Of a stretch of DNA of 64,000 nucleotides, positions 41,216 through 53,140 are shown piece after piece. The notes beneath the pieces were generated by a model. It saw only the letters and a list, made by a program, of their open reading frames with translations. It made no database searches and was not told where the DNA came from. Every line of letters begins with the position of its first letter. Position 1 is the stretch's first letter. A program made the translations under genes and the position numbers. This DNA is from Sinohyriopsis cumingii (lineage: Eukaryota; Mollusca; Bivalvia; Unionida; Unionidae). Location of the stretch: contig JAPYKE020000037.1 of NCBI GenBank assembly GCA_028554795.2, positions 4,887,501 through 4,951,500 of the forward strand, read 5' to 3'.

Positions 41216-44200
41216 CCTTGTAGAACAGTCCCTACTTTCACTACCGTTTATTTGTTTTATTTACACATTTCAGTTTGATTATTACTGTTGAATCCATTCT
41301 TTGTATTGCCATCTGTGAAAACCAGTATTTTGTGCGTTGATTGCATTTTGCACCAGTGACAAAATAGTATCGTTACCGATAAGTGTATTTTCCAGATTCA
41401 TCATAAAATGTAAAGCCACCAAATGGCTGTTTTATCTTTTCGCCTTTATCCTGTTTTCGTTGTTGAACTCTTTATATAAATTGCAGAAGTTGAGAATGCA
41501 AAGTATATCACTTTTCTAGAAACGTTTTGTAAAATGTCTCCATGCCAGTCCCTACGATAGTTATTTAAACTCTTTATGTTTTGTTTCGTAAGTATTGCTG
41601 CATGTTATTATTTATCTAGATCTTTCTCTTAAGGATTCGCATATCCTATATAGTACTGACTAACGAACTTAATCGCATTGTAAATGCATCTGAATATCTG
41701 AAATCTCCTTACTCGTCTATTTGTCTCTTAAGTTCTGTAATTTAGTTACATTTTCCACTGAACGTTGCTTTTACAAACTCGTTCTCTCTATATTTGTATA
41801 TCTTTGAAATTATTTGCCTCCATTATCGTTCGTATTTCACCGTCCATTAGACTTTGTTCAAACTTTTACTAACATCATTCGACAAGGTAGAGATCTAATT
41901 AATGTAGTTGCAATATGTGCTTTTTTCATAGCTTTTCGTCATCTTTTTATCTAATGTTTTTCGGGCTATTTAAAACTGAACGCACAGAGACATCATACTT
42001 AACATGAAATCAACATTCTAAGACATGGCATTAAATTATGTCTCCTTCCCTAAAGCATAGTTAATGCCGAACTTCAACCTATTTATGGTTCATATTTACT
42101 CTTTTCACTTCTTTTACTATCTAAAATATATGAAATGGTCTATCAAGTAATGTCATTATGACATATAATGAAAGATTGTATGTTCTTTATCTGTTTCAGG
42201 AAAATGCAATGATTCTTTATATTTACAAATCCACCAACTGTTCATAGCAGTATATGCCTATGTGAATCATAGCAACTATGTGCTGTAGTCAGTTATCAAC
42301 ACCTTGCAACTAATGATCAGATTTACTGAACCATTTTCATTGTCTTTAATTCACTCAATAACATTATTTTCTTAACTGTCGCTATTAGCAGTCATACCCT
42401 ATTTGACCCTGTTCATTTGAATTTCAAAGGTCCAAAAGTACGTCTGGAATTAAAATATTGATTTCAGATCGTCTGAAACATTGTAATGACCAATTGAAAA
42501 ATATTTTATCTTTTCGATCCTCCTCATCAAGAGATATATGTTTAAAAGCAATGACAAGCAACATCAAATATAATACAACATTAAAAATACTTGTGTTTGA
42601 TGAATTGAATTTTACCCAAAAATGCTCACTGTTACAAAACGGAGGCTGTTGGAGAAAAAGATAATTTCATTTCTTGAGCACATTTTCATTTTCTGATTAA
42701 GAAAAATACAAATTAATTATTTCACTGGCTGAACACGACGTATATTAGATATTGGGAAAACTGGTCATTAAAATGATGCCATCACAAAACATAACAATAA
42801 CAGATGAGGTTGTAAATAGCATATACTAATCTGTTTTATACCATGTTTTCTAAACAGTTTCCTCTTTGTTGTACGTAAAAGACAGACACTCCCTTCAATA
42901 GCAGCGATTGTCCGATCGTTGATTAGTAGTCAGGATGCATGGATAACAAAACACAAATATCATTGATAATTGTTATCGGTGTTTTGGTTTCGGTGTTTAG
43001 CTTTACTTTTCATTAGCTTACTGAAGTTAATCATCGTGGCAATTATCACTTTGATCTGCACGTATTTTCTTAATTAATGATATGTGGATAAATCTTATTA
43101 AACGTGAATTCAACTCAGAAAGAAAGTTTTCCAGTGCAAATGCATGAAATCTGTAAAATCTGTACAATATCATGTTCCATTTTCTCGTCATGCAATGTAC
43201 ATTTCATTCGGATTTCTATTTGTTTCAATCATAAATAAGAAAAGAACACACAGTGGTTTAATAATAATAATAAGGAATTTCGTGCTTTCTGGTTGATATT
43301 TTATGTCCATTATTTCCAACCCCTTGCCTTAAAACTTTTCCAGTTGATTCGTATCGAATAGTGACTTTGTGTCTTAATAATTTATCTAGTAGAGCTTATA
43401 AATTCAGAGTTAAGTTCATTATTTTTGACATGGGGAAAATGTGTTAAAATATAAGGTGGTTTGTAACTAAGCCAACAATCATACAGTTTAAAACACCATC
43501 ATGATAGACACAGTGCTAATTTTGAAAATAAAATCTTTTTGTCTCGTGGGAGGGTGATTAAGTTGTTAACATTAAAAAAGGCTTCTTAATTACTGACTTG
43601 ATATTAATTACTATTAGACAACTTTGTGCGAAGTCAACATCACAACTGTATCCCCCAATAAACATAGTTTGTGCTTAGATTAAAACCTTTATATTGCGAT
43701 CAATTTCGAATTTTTGAACAAAGAAACATTTTTACTGAATATTGTTACGAATGATTCAGAATCAATGCATCAGGTAGGCGGAACATCAATCCGATAAAGC
43801 ATTCATAGATCTTTAAATTGAATGTCTCAAAGCGAACTCAGCGTGTGGCCATAGCGCACATATCTCCGATTAAAATAGCATCCAACCTTTTGTATATTGA
43901 TACTACTTCATTTTGACGAAAGACCCTACCTACTATGTTAAAATGTTTTAAAAGTTTGGATATTCATCAGTACAATCATGTGAATGCATCTGTTTTTGCG
44001 TCATGATATTTATAAATGTGTCACCAGAAAAGGTATTGAACTTTTGTTCCCTTAAAATTAATTTCTTCTTCTTGTATAATAGTATATTTGGACCTTTTAC
44101 ATTTTTGCTATTTTTTTTTAGTTTGACAGGAGAACGTGTTTGCTGATCTTCGAGAGGAATTCTCATATTAAGACGTTTATCATTTATTTTAAAAAGTGTA

Positions 44201-44405
44201 CACCTCTTAAGTTTTAGTCCCAACTATGTCATCAGAATGCTGCTGATGTTATCCTAAACCATATGCTACTGCTCATGAATTGTTCGCTTCTACTGTGTTT
44301 GCAAGTAAATATCACATACAAATTCTTGAGTTACATTTGACTGCAAAACACACTGAGACGAACATGTTTGTACACACGCACACAGACGCAACTTGTTATA
44401 CTTAC

Positions 44406-44547
44406 ACCGCAAAAGGTAGATCCAGGTCCATTAATCATGTGACACTGCATAGAGGGTCTGTACTTCTCTCCTGGCATTTTCAACATAAATTTGTTATATT
44501 CGTCCAGTTCGCCAATAGCGAAGTTAGGTTTCCTGGTTACACACTCT
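44406..44547 (-). CDS. Gene B exon: disintegrin-like/Cys-rich start (MPGE..Y..QC)
   Basis: 142 nt. The acceptor TATTTTAG leaves one base to finish the codon begun in the previous exon; the donor is GTAAGT after a complete codon. The translation has ECVTRKP, then KMPGEKYRPSMQCH and GPGSTFCG. C-L/V...MPG..Y...QC....G....C is the hallmark of the disintegrin-like region directly after the M12B catalytic domain in ADAMTS-type proteases. Phase agrees with both neighbours. The long minus-strand frame 44331-44720 contains this exon plus poly-(Ile-Tyr) from the neighbouring (TA)n tract; only the 142 nt are exon. Confidence 0.9.
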
Positions 44548-44596
44548 CTAAAATATGAAATCGGCTTTTTACAGTTACGGACAAACATGCATACAT

Positions 44597-44711
<115 letters not shown>

Positions 44712-44785
44712 GATATACATACAGACAGATATATCAACCCCCTAACCTTCCTTTTTACGTACGCGCGTACCCTACCTACCTACGT

Positions 44786-45100
44786 GAACCGCTCCGGTGG
44801 CCTAGCATTCAGAGCGTCCGTCTCGGAAGTGGGAAGTCGTGGGTTCAAACCCCAGCCGAGTCATACCAAAGACTTACAAAAATGGTGCTAACAGAACCCT
44901 TGCTTGGCGCTCATTATTAAGAGGTTAGTGTTAGGACTGGTTGGCCTGGTGTCAGGTTAATGACTGGGTGGGACATGAGGCATGATGCCCCAGTGCTAGA
45001 CATCACAATAAACTGCCACTATGCATGCATCGTAGCGATATGACTGAAAACGTGTTAAAACTACGTTAAAAATCCTAAACACAGAAACACACACACACAC
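44786..45100 (+). mobile_element. tRNA-Arg-like SINE, full-length, in gene B intron
   Basis: Plus strand: GAACCGCTCCGGTGGCC and TAGCATTCAGAGCGTCCG (box A), GGGTTCAAACCCC (box B), a body with GTTAGTGTTAGGACTGG and GACTGGGTGGGACAT, CATCGTAGCGATATGACTGA, ACGTTAAAAATCC and a (CA)n tail. An imperfect target-site duplication (CCTACCTACCTACGT before, CCTACCTGCAGACGT after) flanks it. It is antisense to gene B and sits between two of its exons. Confidence 0.92.
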
Positions 45101-45443
45101 AATATCCTACCTGCAGACGTACCTATCTACATGCATACATACATATGTATGAATAATCGCCCACAAATAGAAAATACAGACGCTGATTGTTATGTTGGAT
45201 CAAATTAATTAGTGAATAAACATATAGTCATACAACCAACAACTCATGAGGACAATGTATAGCTTTATTGAGTATTTCAACACTGTCTTCAATTGCTAAT
45301 GTTTCTGACCGACCAGTTCTTCCCAAACCTATGTGAAAAACTGTGTTCCTCCTGAGCAGCTAATTAGACCAGACACCCTGATCAAATAATCTGAAATGCA
45401 TGTAGTTTATAATGAAATATTTCTCGATACACATTGTACATAC

Positions 45444-45614
45444 TTGGTTTGTAGCGTCTTCTTGAACGATTCCACAGAGCAATTAGAAAACAGCCAGGGG
45501 TTCCTGGAGTATGCTTGCTTTTGATCAAACACCGGCAAAGCGGGAGCCATAATAAAGTGATCATCAGCCTTACAAGCTTTGGCACCGTCTTCTCCGTCAT
45601 GAAAAGCTCCAAGG
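45444..45614 (-). CDS. Gene B exon: second half of zinc-binding motif and C-terminal catalytic domain
   Basis: 171 nt; acceptor ATCTTTCAG, donor GTATGT. The first base completes the codon left open by the HExxH exon. It begins LGAFHDGEDGAKAC, supplying the glycine, third zinc-ligand histidine and aspartate of the M12B signature HExxHxxGxxHD. It continues with FIMAP and NPWLFSNCSVESFK, matching the conserved I-M and F-S-x-C-S segments near the end of M12B catalytic domains, including the Met-turn region. It ends two bases into a codon, which matches the next exon. All catalytic residues visible here are intact, so the enzyme is probably active. Confidence 0.93.
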
Positions 45615-48600
45615 CTGAAAGATAGATATAAACAGGCAACACATACAACGTTCAATACTGACCTTCGATTTATCACACTGTCTAACGTAGCGAGAGTCCA
45701 TTCTCTGTCGCAATATAAAATTTTCAGAATAGAGTAATACAAAGTATATACATCGTTGCTTTTGTATTTTACATATGAAGTAATTTCATTAAACTGCACG
45801 AGGTGGTACGTAAACAACAATATACAATATATAATCCATCTTTATCCATCATGGACAATATATTCTGTGATAATTATACTCGTAATTATTATATAATTGT
45901 TCTAAATACGGAATATGCTTGATAACAATATTAAGTTTGACAATTCCTGTAAAATCAATGGCTTAACGCATGTTGTTACTAACACACGGACAGAGTACCA
46001 ATATACTATGCTTGTTTCAACTTAAATGAACTATAATTAAAATCACAAACCCGATAAAACATTTATTCCAATCGTGTATTTTAAATATGTACTTGCATGT
46101 GTCGACTTTACATAAGATTCATGGCAAGATATTTGCAACGAATTTATTCCATGTAATATACTTTATCTAATTACACTTCGTATTTGTTTGGATCTGGTAA
46201 TATTTTACCTCTTGACATTAAATATTATTTATACCTAAAGAGGAATAAAGTTAAGTTTCAAGACAACGGTGCATCAGGTAAGTTTAATAATAAGAATACA
46301 TGTCTGAAAAAAACTTTTTACGCGGTAATCATCATGAAATTTATCCTAATATTGAAACATGTAACATGAAATTTTGTCTACATAATGTACATTTGTCTGG
46401 CATGTGTTCATTTTCTGTTTGCATCATGACTTGGTCATCAAAGTGGTATTTTGAAATTTCTGTATATTGAGGAACTTTAAGCTTGATATACACTGACTTT
46501 AAAAAAATGTTGTGTCGTTGTCATTATTTAATCTTCTTCACTCTTTTTCTTGCTGGTTTCACTTTTGTCCTCTATTCTTGAAGGCATACATTGTCAAGTA
46601 TGACCTGTTTTATCCCGTTAAATGATGCACTATTCTAGTAAAAATGCCATCTTTTTGCTTTGTCCTAGTAAGTAGCTTCCATGTACACATTTAAAAAAAT
46701 AATTAATATGTTTATTTATAATGTTGGCTACAGAAATTAATGTATATTCGCAGATCATGCAGTACATGCAGCCAAACATCAGCATAATGAAAACAAAATA
46801 CCAAAATCTTTGTTATTGATTTAACTTTGAAAAATTAGTAATCGGATCATTTAACTATATATATCGACATATTTGACATGGGGTTTCTGCACAACAACAC
46901 TTTCTCTTCTTCCTCTGCCTTTTGACAAGCGATTCAATCTCTTTGCGAACTGTGTTTCCATAGAAATTTAATTTCATCAATATCTAATATATTTTCAAAA
47001 AAGTGCTTTCGTAAGTCACCGCCTGGTGACGCCATATTTTGTCAAATGTACGTGCATTATCATGTCAGCAATCACAATTTCTTTTCGCCATCTTAGCTGT
47101 AAATTCTAACATTTGTTTATATGTGTTATAACATGAGAAATTATATGCGTTATAACATGAGAAACCAAAGCGGCCATTGTCATAGCGTTTACTATGAAAC
47201 ATAACCATTTCACCATCCTGCAAAACCCATAAAAATGTTATTGTTCTTTCAAGCGGTCTTCCTGTTTAGCTGTTGTTGAATTATTTGTTGGAATCAAGGC
47301 GCGTTCGTTTCTTATGACATGACCTTTAGTTAATGGAGATTATGAAACTTAAAGTGTTTAAAGTTAACATTTGATTGAAAGTCTAAAATCTCTGTGATCG
47401 AGTTGGTAATAACTTTTACATATTATCTTTCTTTTCAAGGTCTGTTTTAGCTTAACATCCACACATTATTTTAATAATAGCCATTCATTTTCCTCTCTGA
47501 TGTCTAATGGAAACAAGATTTATGTGACGTAGAGCATTGCTGACTGCTTGGAATACCAACGTTTATCTTGGATGAACTTTATTATTGACTATATATTTAT
47601 TCATAACTATAACTTTATTCATAACCATAACTTAATTCCTCAAATAGAACATCACGTTTGTCTGTATTATATTCATAAGGTGGTTGTGAACCATACTATT
47701 TTGTTAATTTGTTCCGACTGTTATAGCTAGATGTGAACATTGTTTTAGACTGTTTGATTTTTATATTTTCTCTTATGAGACCACAGACATTAACATATAT
47801 CTCCATCATTAACTTGGAATGTCAAAGAATTTTCAATGTTAGATTAAATTCTGTGTATAAGCCATTGTCATTTGTCTTTGGTACAAAGTGCTAAAGGAAT
47901 TATCTCTTGAAATAATAAAATTACCAAAGAAAATATTTGACAATTGAATGAATTCAGTTCAAAAATATACAACAGACTGCTACAGCTCACGATATATCAA
48001 TATACATTTCGAGAACTAATGTTGAGAGCAACATATGCTTTCATCAATGCGTTCACCAACATAAAACAAACTGCGGATCAGGTTGTTGCCACTACAACAA
48101 TAAAACACGCACCAGAAATAAAGAGAACATATGTAATGAAAAAGGTACTTGCAACCGCTAACATTTTTATTTTTAGAAAATATATTTGTATACAAATTAA
48201 TCGTCGAATAATTGTTGTAAAATAACAGCTTGCCTATCATAGGTGTGAGAATGAATATACTAACATTGTGTCATTTATTGTAAGAATTTATACATTTGTA
48301 ACTATTTAAAATATGAAAACTCCAAGATGTTTGTCAGAATGAAAATACGTGAAATAAAAGCTACTTTGATATTTAATATATAATTCAAAAATATTATTTT
48401 TTTACGCAGCTAGAGCTGAATACTTTGCCTGCATAAAAGTTAAATCTGTCGAACGAACACTATCAATGGATAATATCAGAATTTTTATATTGGATATTCA
48501 ATTATATTTGTTAGAAACAGAAAGCATCACATTTAAGTAATTCTTTATTTCTCATGTTGATGAGACTCCTATATATGATATAGTCGCCATCAGTTGATAC

Positions 48601-50509
48601 ATACGAAAGAGGCGTAATGCAAATGTTCATTTTAGTTGAATATCTATGATAAGTATGTCAAACAACTTATCAAACAGCATATATTCTTATCTGTACGTAT
48701 GTGTCACGACTTCTCTTGGAGTTCTGAAATAGGTTCGTGTTTCAGGACTATATGGCTGACTATTTACGTTCAGTCCGAAACAAAATTGAACCTCTGGAAT
48801 TTATACACCAATATCAAACATAAATACGTGTCTAAGGATAACGATACTGTGAAACAGTTCTAAAAATTGGCTTTGGAAAATGATAACAATACAACATAAT
48901 GTGGCAGCAAAACCTATTATATCATAGAATAGAGTATGCATGAAATAACACTAATGGTTATTATGTGTAACAACTCAAAGAATATATAATCTAAACCTAC
49001 AAAGATCTAGAATTTAAGATTCAGAAGCTGATTTGGTCGAAGACAATTTTATAAAATCGATATTTATGTATAAGTGTTTAGCAAAAATATGTATAATAGC
49101 ATACTTAATGGATTTTAACCTATACTCGAATAATTACATTACATCAGATCAATAATAATTATAAATCTTTTCAAATTTGGTATCAACTATTATATATTTT
49201 TATGATCTGACAACTAAAAGTATGATAATTATATCAAATATTGATAAATATTATAGTAACAAATTTGATTTTTATACATAAATTTAGGGAACAATCTTCC
49301 AGCAGCATGTGATTAATATGTAATCCATAGGTACATAATTTCATGTATATTGATATATGTTTAAGATATGTTTTATTTAATAGTTCATATCATTAGTGCT
49401 ATAAAAAAAATCTACAGTAGTCCTGTCTTATATTCTTGGAAAATTACCCGTCTTTCAAAACAATCAGGATTCGAAGTATACAAGTAAATATAGAAAAAGT
49501 TTGTGACTCTAGCAATGAAGTCTAACATCATTTTAGCATCACTTAATTTCACTTCAGCATTATTATTATCATAAATTATTTTGCTGTTTCATATATATTT
49601 CCAACAAGTGGAACACACAAAGGAAACACGTATGAGAAATTAGACAATCTTATATACAAACACTTTTATAACACAAAATTTAAAATGTATACGAGTCTAA
49701 TACAAATCAATTATCTTGTTTAAAAACTATTGGTTTCCTTTTCATATTTAATGCCCCAAGATTTTGTATCTAACTATTATCTCTAATTATTTTCATGAAC
49801 ATGCATCAACTCCTCAGAATATGTACAACATTTGTAGAACACGGATGTCCATCTTCCGATTTTTAAATATCATTCAATATATAATTCGAATATTCCACGA
49901 TGATGCTCCCATAAATTAATTAACTTGGCCTTCGGATACATGTATGCAAAGGGTTGTACTTATCCTTTATATCTATTTATCTATGCATGTATCTATATAT
50001 GTATGTATGTATGTATGCATGTATGTATGTATGTATGTATGTATGTATGTATGTATGTATGTATGTATGTATGTATGTATGTATGTATGTATGTATGTAT
50101 GTATGTATGTATGTATCTATCTATCTATCTTTATACATATATTGGAGTCTTGCTAGTTCCAACGTCTCTCTGCCCCTTTTTGCATGAATGTTTTACAAGC
50201 TATTTTATATTCTGAGGTAAACGAACATATAGTTTTTCCTGCGGAGGAATACATGATTCATCCGGTTGGTTTTGTATTTGGATTTACGTGTGTTATGTTG
50301 ATTGCATAGCTGTACACCACGACGTCCCCACGACACAGGGCTGCTGATATTACTCGAGGAAGCCTGAAAACGCACACACGAGTACCAACCTTTAATGATG
50401 GGTACATAGCATTTGCACATGTTGAATACTAGAATCCACAACGGAAATCAAGTACAAAGCACATCAGCGCAAAAGAGGGATACAAAAATGGCACCAAGAA
50501 TTTACTTAC
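45615..50509 (-). other. Gene B intron (about 4.9 kb)
   Basis: GT-AG intron splitting the zinc-binding motif. It contains an (ATGT)n-(ATCT)n array at 49998-50131. Other frames inside (such as 47944-48225 plus and 50205-50441 minus) have no M12B features and break the phase between the flanking exons. Confidence 0.8.
49998..50131. repeat. (ATGT)n-(ATCT)n microsatellite
   Basis: About 29 ATGT units (one with C), then four ATCT units. It gives the Met-Tyr-Val-Cys repeat frames at 49925-50215, which are artefacts. Confidence 0.97.
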
Positions 50510-50618
50510 TTATGTCCAAGTTCATGCGCTGTAGTGCTCATCGTCCAAAAATAATCAGCCATACGGACAAGCTGAACTCTATAGCCAGGGACACACACAT
50601 GCGGACCTATGGAAAGAC
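50510..50618 (-). CDS. Gene B exon: active-site helix (HExxH) of M12B metalloprotease
   Basis: 109 nt; acceptor TTTTCTTTTAG, donor GTAAGT. After two bases completing a codon it encodes LSIGPHVCVPGYRVQL, then DYFWTMSTTAHELGH. In M12B proteases this is the G-x-x-x-x-C strand, followed by the active-site helix: the two histidines bind zinc and the glutamate is the catalytic base. The exon ends two bases into the next codon, completed by the exon at 45614. The domain acts as an extracellular or secreted zinc endopeptidase. The HELGH codons lie at 50526-50512. Confidence 0.93.
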
Positions 50619-50845
50619 CTAAAAGAAAACAAAGGAGAAGATTTGTCCATAATTACGTTCCCAAGCTAAATTGAATATACTGGTTGAAAGATTGATAAAT
50701 GCATACCAGATGAAACAAACTTTTTTCAGCAATATAAAATTAAGTGCGATGCTGCAGAACAAATAAACTCGCGAATTTTAAAGATAGTGTCAGTTATTAT
50801 TTCAACATAAACACCTATACGAATACTCATATACTAACTACAGTG

Positions 50846-50868
50846 TTAACCCTAACCCTAACCCTAAT
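50846..50868 (-). repeat. Short interstitial telomere-type repeat (TTAGGG)3+
   Basis: TTAACCCTAACCCTAACCCTAA on the plus strand, about 3.5 units of the metazoan telomere repeat, in a gene B intron. Confidence 0.9.
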
Positions 50869-51328
50869 ATACTTATAGTCATTACACCCAATGTCCGTAG
50901 GGAAATACTCCAACACCCCCCTATGCAAATTCCGTAACATCGTCATTGCGGTCAGAAGTCATCACTTATATGTAATAGTAAATTTAGAAACAAACGCCCA
51001 AATACGGTTAATAAAGCTTCATCGATAATCGTTAACGTATTGATCTCATTTTACGTCTTTACCAATCTTAAACGAACCTGCCACCTAAAACGTTTTAAGT
51101 CACAAGTCAATTGGATCTGAGCTAAGAAAGCATCCCAAGAGTCTAATTCATCGTCAACAGTTTTAGCATTTTCCTAATTTTATTGTTGTTCTCTGCTGAT
51201 GGAATACAGTAGCAGAAGAGACACAGTATAAAACAATTCAATCCGAAGGTACACCACTAGGTTGAAACTACAAATATTTACTTGTGATAGATCATATACT
51301 TAAACAGGTGGTTTGATGACTCATTTAC

Positions 51329-51424
51329 CGTTTGAAATCGGTAACTTAGCGCGCCCAGTCCCGACTTTGATATCACCGGTTGTTATCTCCACATATTTCT
51401 TCGTTGCATCATCATGTGTGGGAT
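51329..51424 (-). CDS. Probable gene B exon upstream of the active site
   Basis: 96 nt between AATGCCAG and GTAAAT. It starts with two bases completing a codon and ends one base into a codon, exactly what the active-site exon at 50618 needs. It encodes PTHDDATKKYVEITTGDIK, then VGTGRAKLPISN. In M12B enzymes the strand before the active-site helix reads hD-x-x-x-LLTG-x-D...GxAxxGxxC; the HDDA...ITTGDIK...NG-LSIG order fits this when joined to the next exon. The fit is by pattern and phase only. Confidence 0.55.
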
Positions 51425-51937
51425 CTGGCATTAGTTGAATTCAGTGAAGATTTTTGATCAGGTATTCACGCATTCCGTCACCAGAGTTTTTGACGTTCGA
51501 TTCTGTATTTTTGGCGACTTAGTCTTTCTCAGCAGTTTAATTCCTCCCATTTTATTGACTTTAGCCAGCTTCATCGCGACAGCGCCTCGTAGCTTCCAGA
51601 CGACATCTTGAATGCCCACATTTGACTTTCTAATTTTTCAGGTTTACTCTAGGAATACCACAAGCTCACATGTCTCGACTTTAACAACAACCCAGCTGGT
51701 AAACTGAGCCAAATCAGTCTTAGTAGCAAACCGGTAACAATGTAAAATATAAATCCACTCGTGTTGTTGATGCACCTAACGATTTAACAATAATATTTCC
51801 ACATATGTGGCTGTTCCACTGAATTGCCAACAATAGTTTTGAATAAAACTGTGGACGACTACTTTGTCCACCCCGGGTATAATAATCAACAACTCAAGTC
51901 CATACGAATCAAAATACAAACAATATCTAGGTCTTAC

Positions 51938-51985
51938 CACATTCCAGGTCATGCTATCGAATCCAAGTTGACGATGAACGTTTTC
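51938..51985 (-). CDS. Weak candidate gene B exon
   Basis: An open frame reading ENVHRQLGFDSMTWNV ends at a strong GTAAGA donor. The LGFDSMTW segment resembles the helix (L-x-x-M-x-x-W/Y) in the middle of M12B catalytic domains. The acceptor (GCACAAG) is poor, and the exon ends in phase 0, which does not match the 51424 exon, so an exon between them would be needed. The true start may lie further upstream. Confidence 0.25.
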
Positions 51986-52629
51986 CTTGTGCGGGGAATA
52001 TTCAGTGCAAGTTCATGCCACAGAACGACAACTCGGAAATGTTTAACAGATTTTGTCATAGGAAGTAAGTCTAGGCTGGTTAATCAACGCGCTACGGTTA
52101 TCAGCGGGTAGGTATTGAGTGCATCGTAGTCGAAGATCTGTTCTTTTATTTATTCGTGTACGAGACGAAATAACTTTGTTCCACCAACAGCCTTATTAAG
52201 ATGCTTGATATACGTTATTTCGACGGCCCCTAACACTAATATAACTGATATGGCCCTGAGGAATATGAATATTCCGCTAGTGGTTTGCATTTATGTTACC
52301 TCTGACCTGGATGATATTATTATCAAGGACGTGTACTATTCTTTCGTCGTATTAAGCTGATCGAATTGTGGTTGTTCTAATTAACATTCTCGGAGAAAGC
52401 CTCTCTGTGACTCGTAATCGTGCATTCTTGTTCTCCTATTTTCGTCAGGTCTTTTTGGTTAAGGCCAACATTAACTATATGAGAGAAAATCTTTAATCAT
52501 GCTGTTATATTACGAGAATTAGATGGGTTACACATAAACGTCAATCACTCTGAGACCACTTGCATCACCACCCACCCACAAAATAACAGCATATTATCTA
52601 AGAGAATCACCAGTGCGTATCTGAGTTAC

Positions 52630-52769
52630 ATGCAAATGATCGTGCACGTCGACTACACACTGCCTGTACAGGTCCAGTTCTTCCAAGAAAAAGTAATTAA
52701 TCGGATACAACGTACGAAAATCATACTGAAAAATAGACAAGACGGTGTCGATGTTTTGAGCACGGTCTT
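52630..52769 (-). CDS. Weak candidate gene B exon, start of catalytic domain
   Basis: A minus-strand open frame encodes DFRTLYPINYFFLEELDLYR, then QCVVDVHDHLH, before a GTAACT donor. Y-P-x-x-x-x-x-x-x-D-x-D-L/Y is the usual first strand of M12B catalytic domains in short secreted members. There are two possible acceptors, CCCACAG (52769) and TCTATTTTTCAG (52725). Continuity with the next exon could not be shown. Confidence 0.35.
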
Positions 52770-53049
52770 CTGTGGGTTTTTGAAAACGAGTTAATAGCAA
52801 ACAACTTCAGACACGTTTAACCGGTCGGTAATCGTCTTTTATCCAGTCTGGCAACTTTGCGTCCGAGCTACAATTTGAAACTTCACGAACATGTGTTTTG
52901 ATGCACTGATAGATGGCTGAGTAGGTATTTACCATTCTTGCTTCTGAACGAAGGCTTCATACAAGTCCGCCGTGGGTGCATGAAATAACAGCGGGGATGT
53001 GACACCATAATGTAAACATGATAACAAACTTGCAACTTTCAATAACAAA

Positions 53050-53140
53050 ACATTGGCATCAAGCACACTGCGGCATTTTTGGTTGGTTCCACGTCGAAAA
53101 TAGTCATGGAAACATTTCTACAAATCCTAATAAGTGACTG
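53050..53140 (-). other. Very weak candidate propeptide exon of gene B
   Basis: After a TTTCCTCTCAG acceptor (near 53140) the frame reads SLIRICRNVSMTIFDVEPTK, with an I-x-D-V-E-P element like the Y-x-I-x-P of M12B propeptides. No good donor was found. It is listed only because gene B needs propeptide and signal-peptide exons somewhere to the right of 52.8 kb. Confidence 0.15.

Noticed and set aside
44786-44860. Possible functional tRNA gene (box A and box B present)
   Set aside because: It is the head of a SINE with body, (CA)n tail and target-site duplication; it lacks a proper acceptor stem closure.
49925-50215. Met-Tyr-Val-Cys repeat frames in three phases
   Set aside because: They arise from the (ATGT)n microsatellite.
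50205-50441. Minus-strand frame next to the active-site exon, first considered as the exon following HExxH because of a GTGCGTTTTCAG acceptor
   Set aside because: Its translation lacks the GxxHD continuation, while the exon at 45614-45444 supplies it in the correct phase.
51063-51173. Minus-strand open frame with VDDELDSWDAFLAQ, considered as a gene B exon
   Set aside because: It lies between two exons (51424-51329 and 50618-50510) that already join in phase, and its own phase 0 does not fit either.
51485-51620. Minus-strand frame with KVNKMGGIKLLRKTKSPKIQ, resembling the N-A-V-N...P-K-I part of M12B domains
   Set aside because: No usable splice donor in the required phase; the similarity is too short to call.
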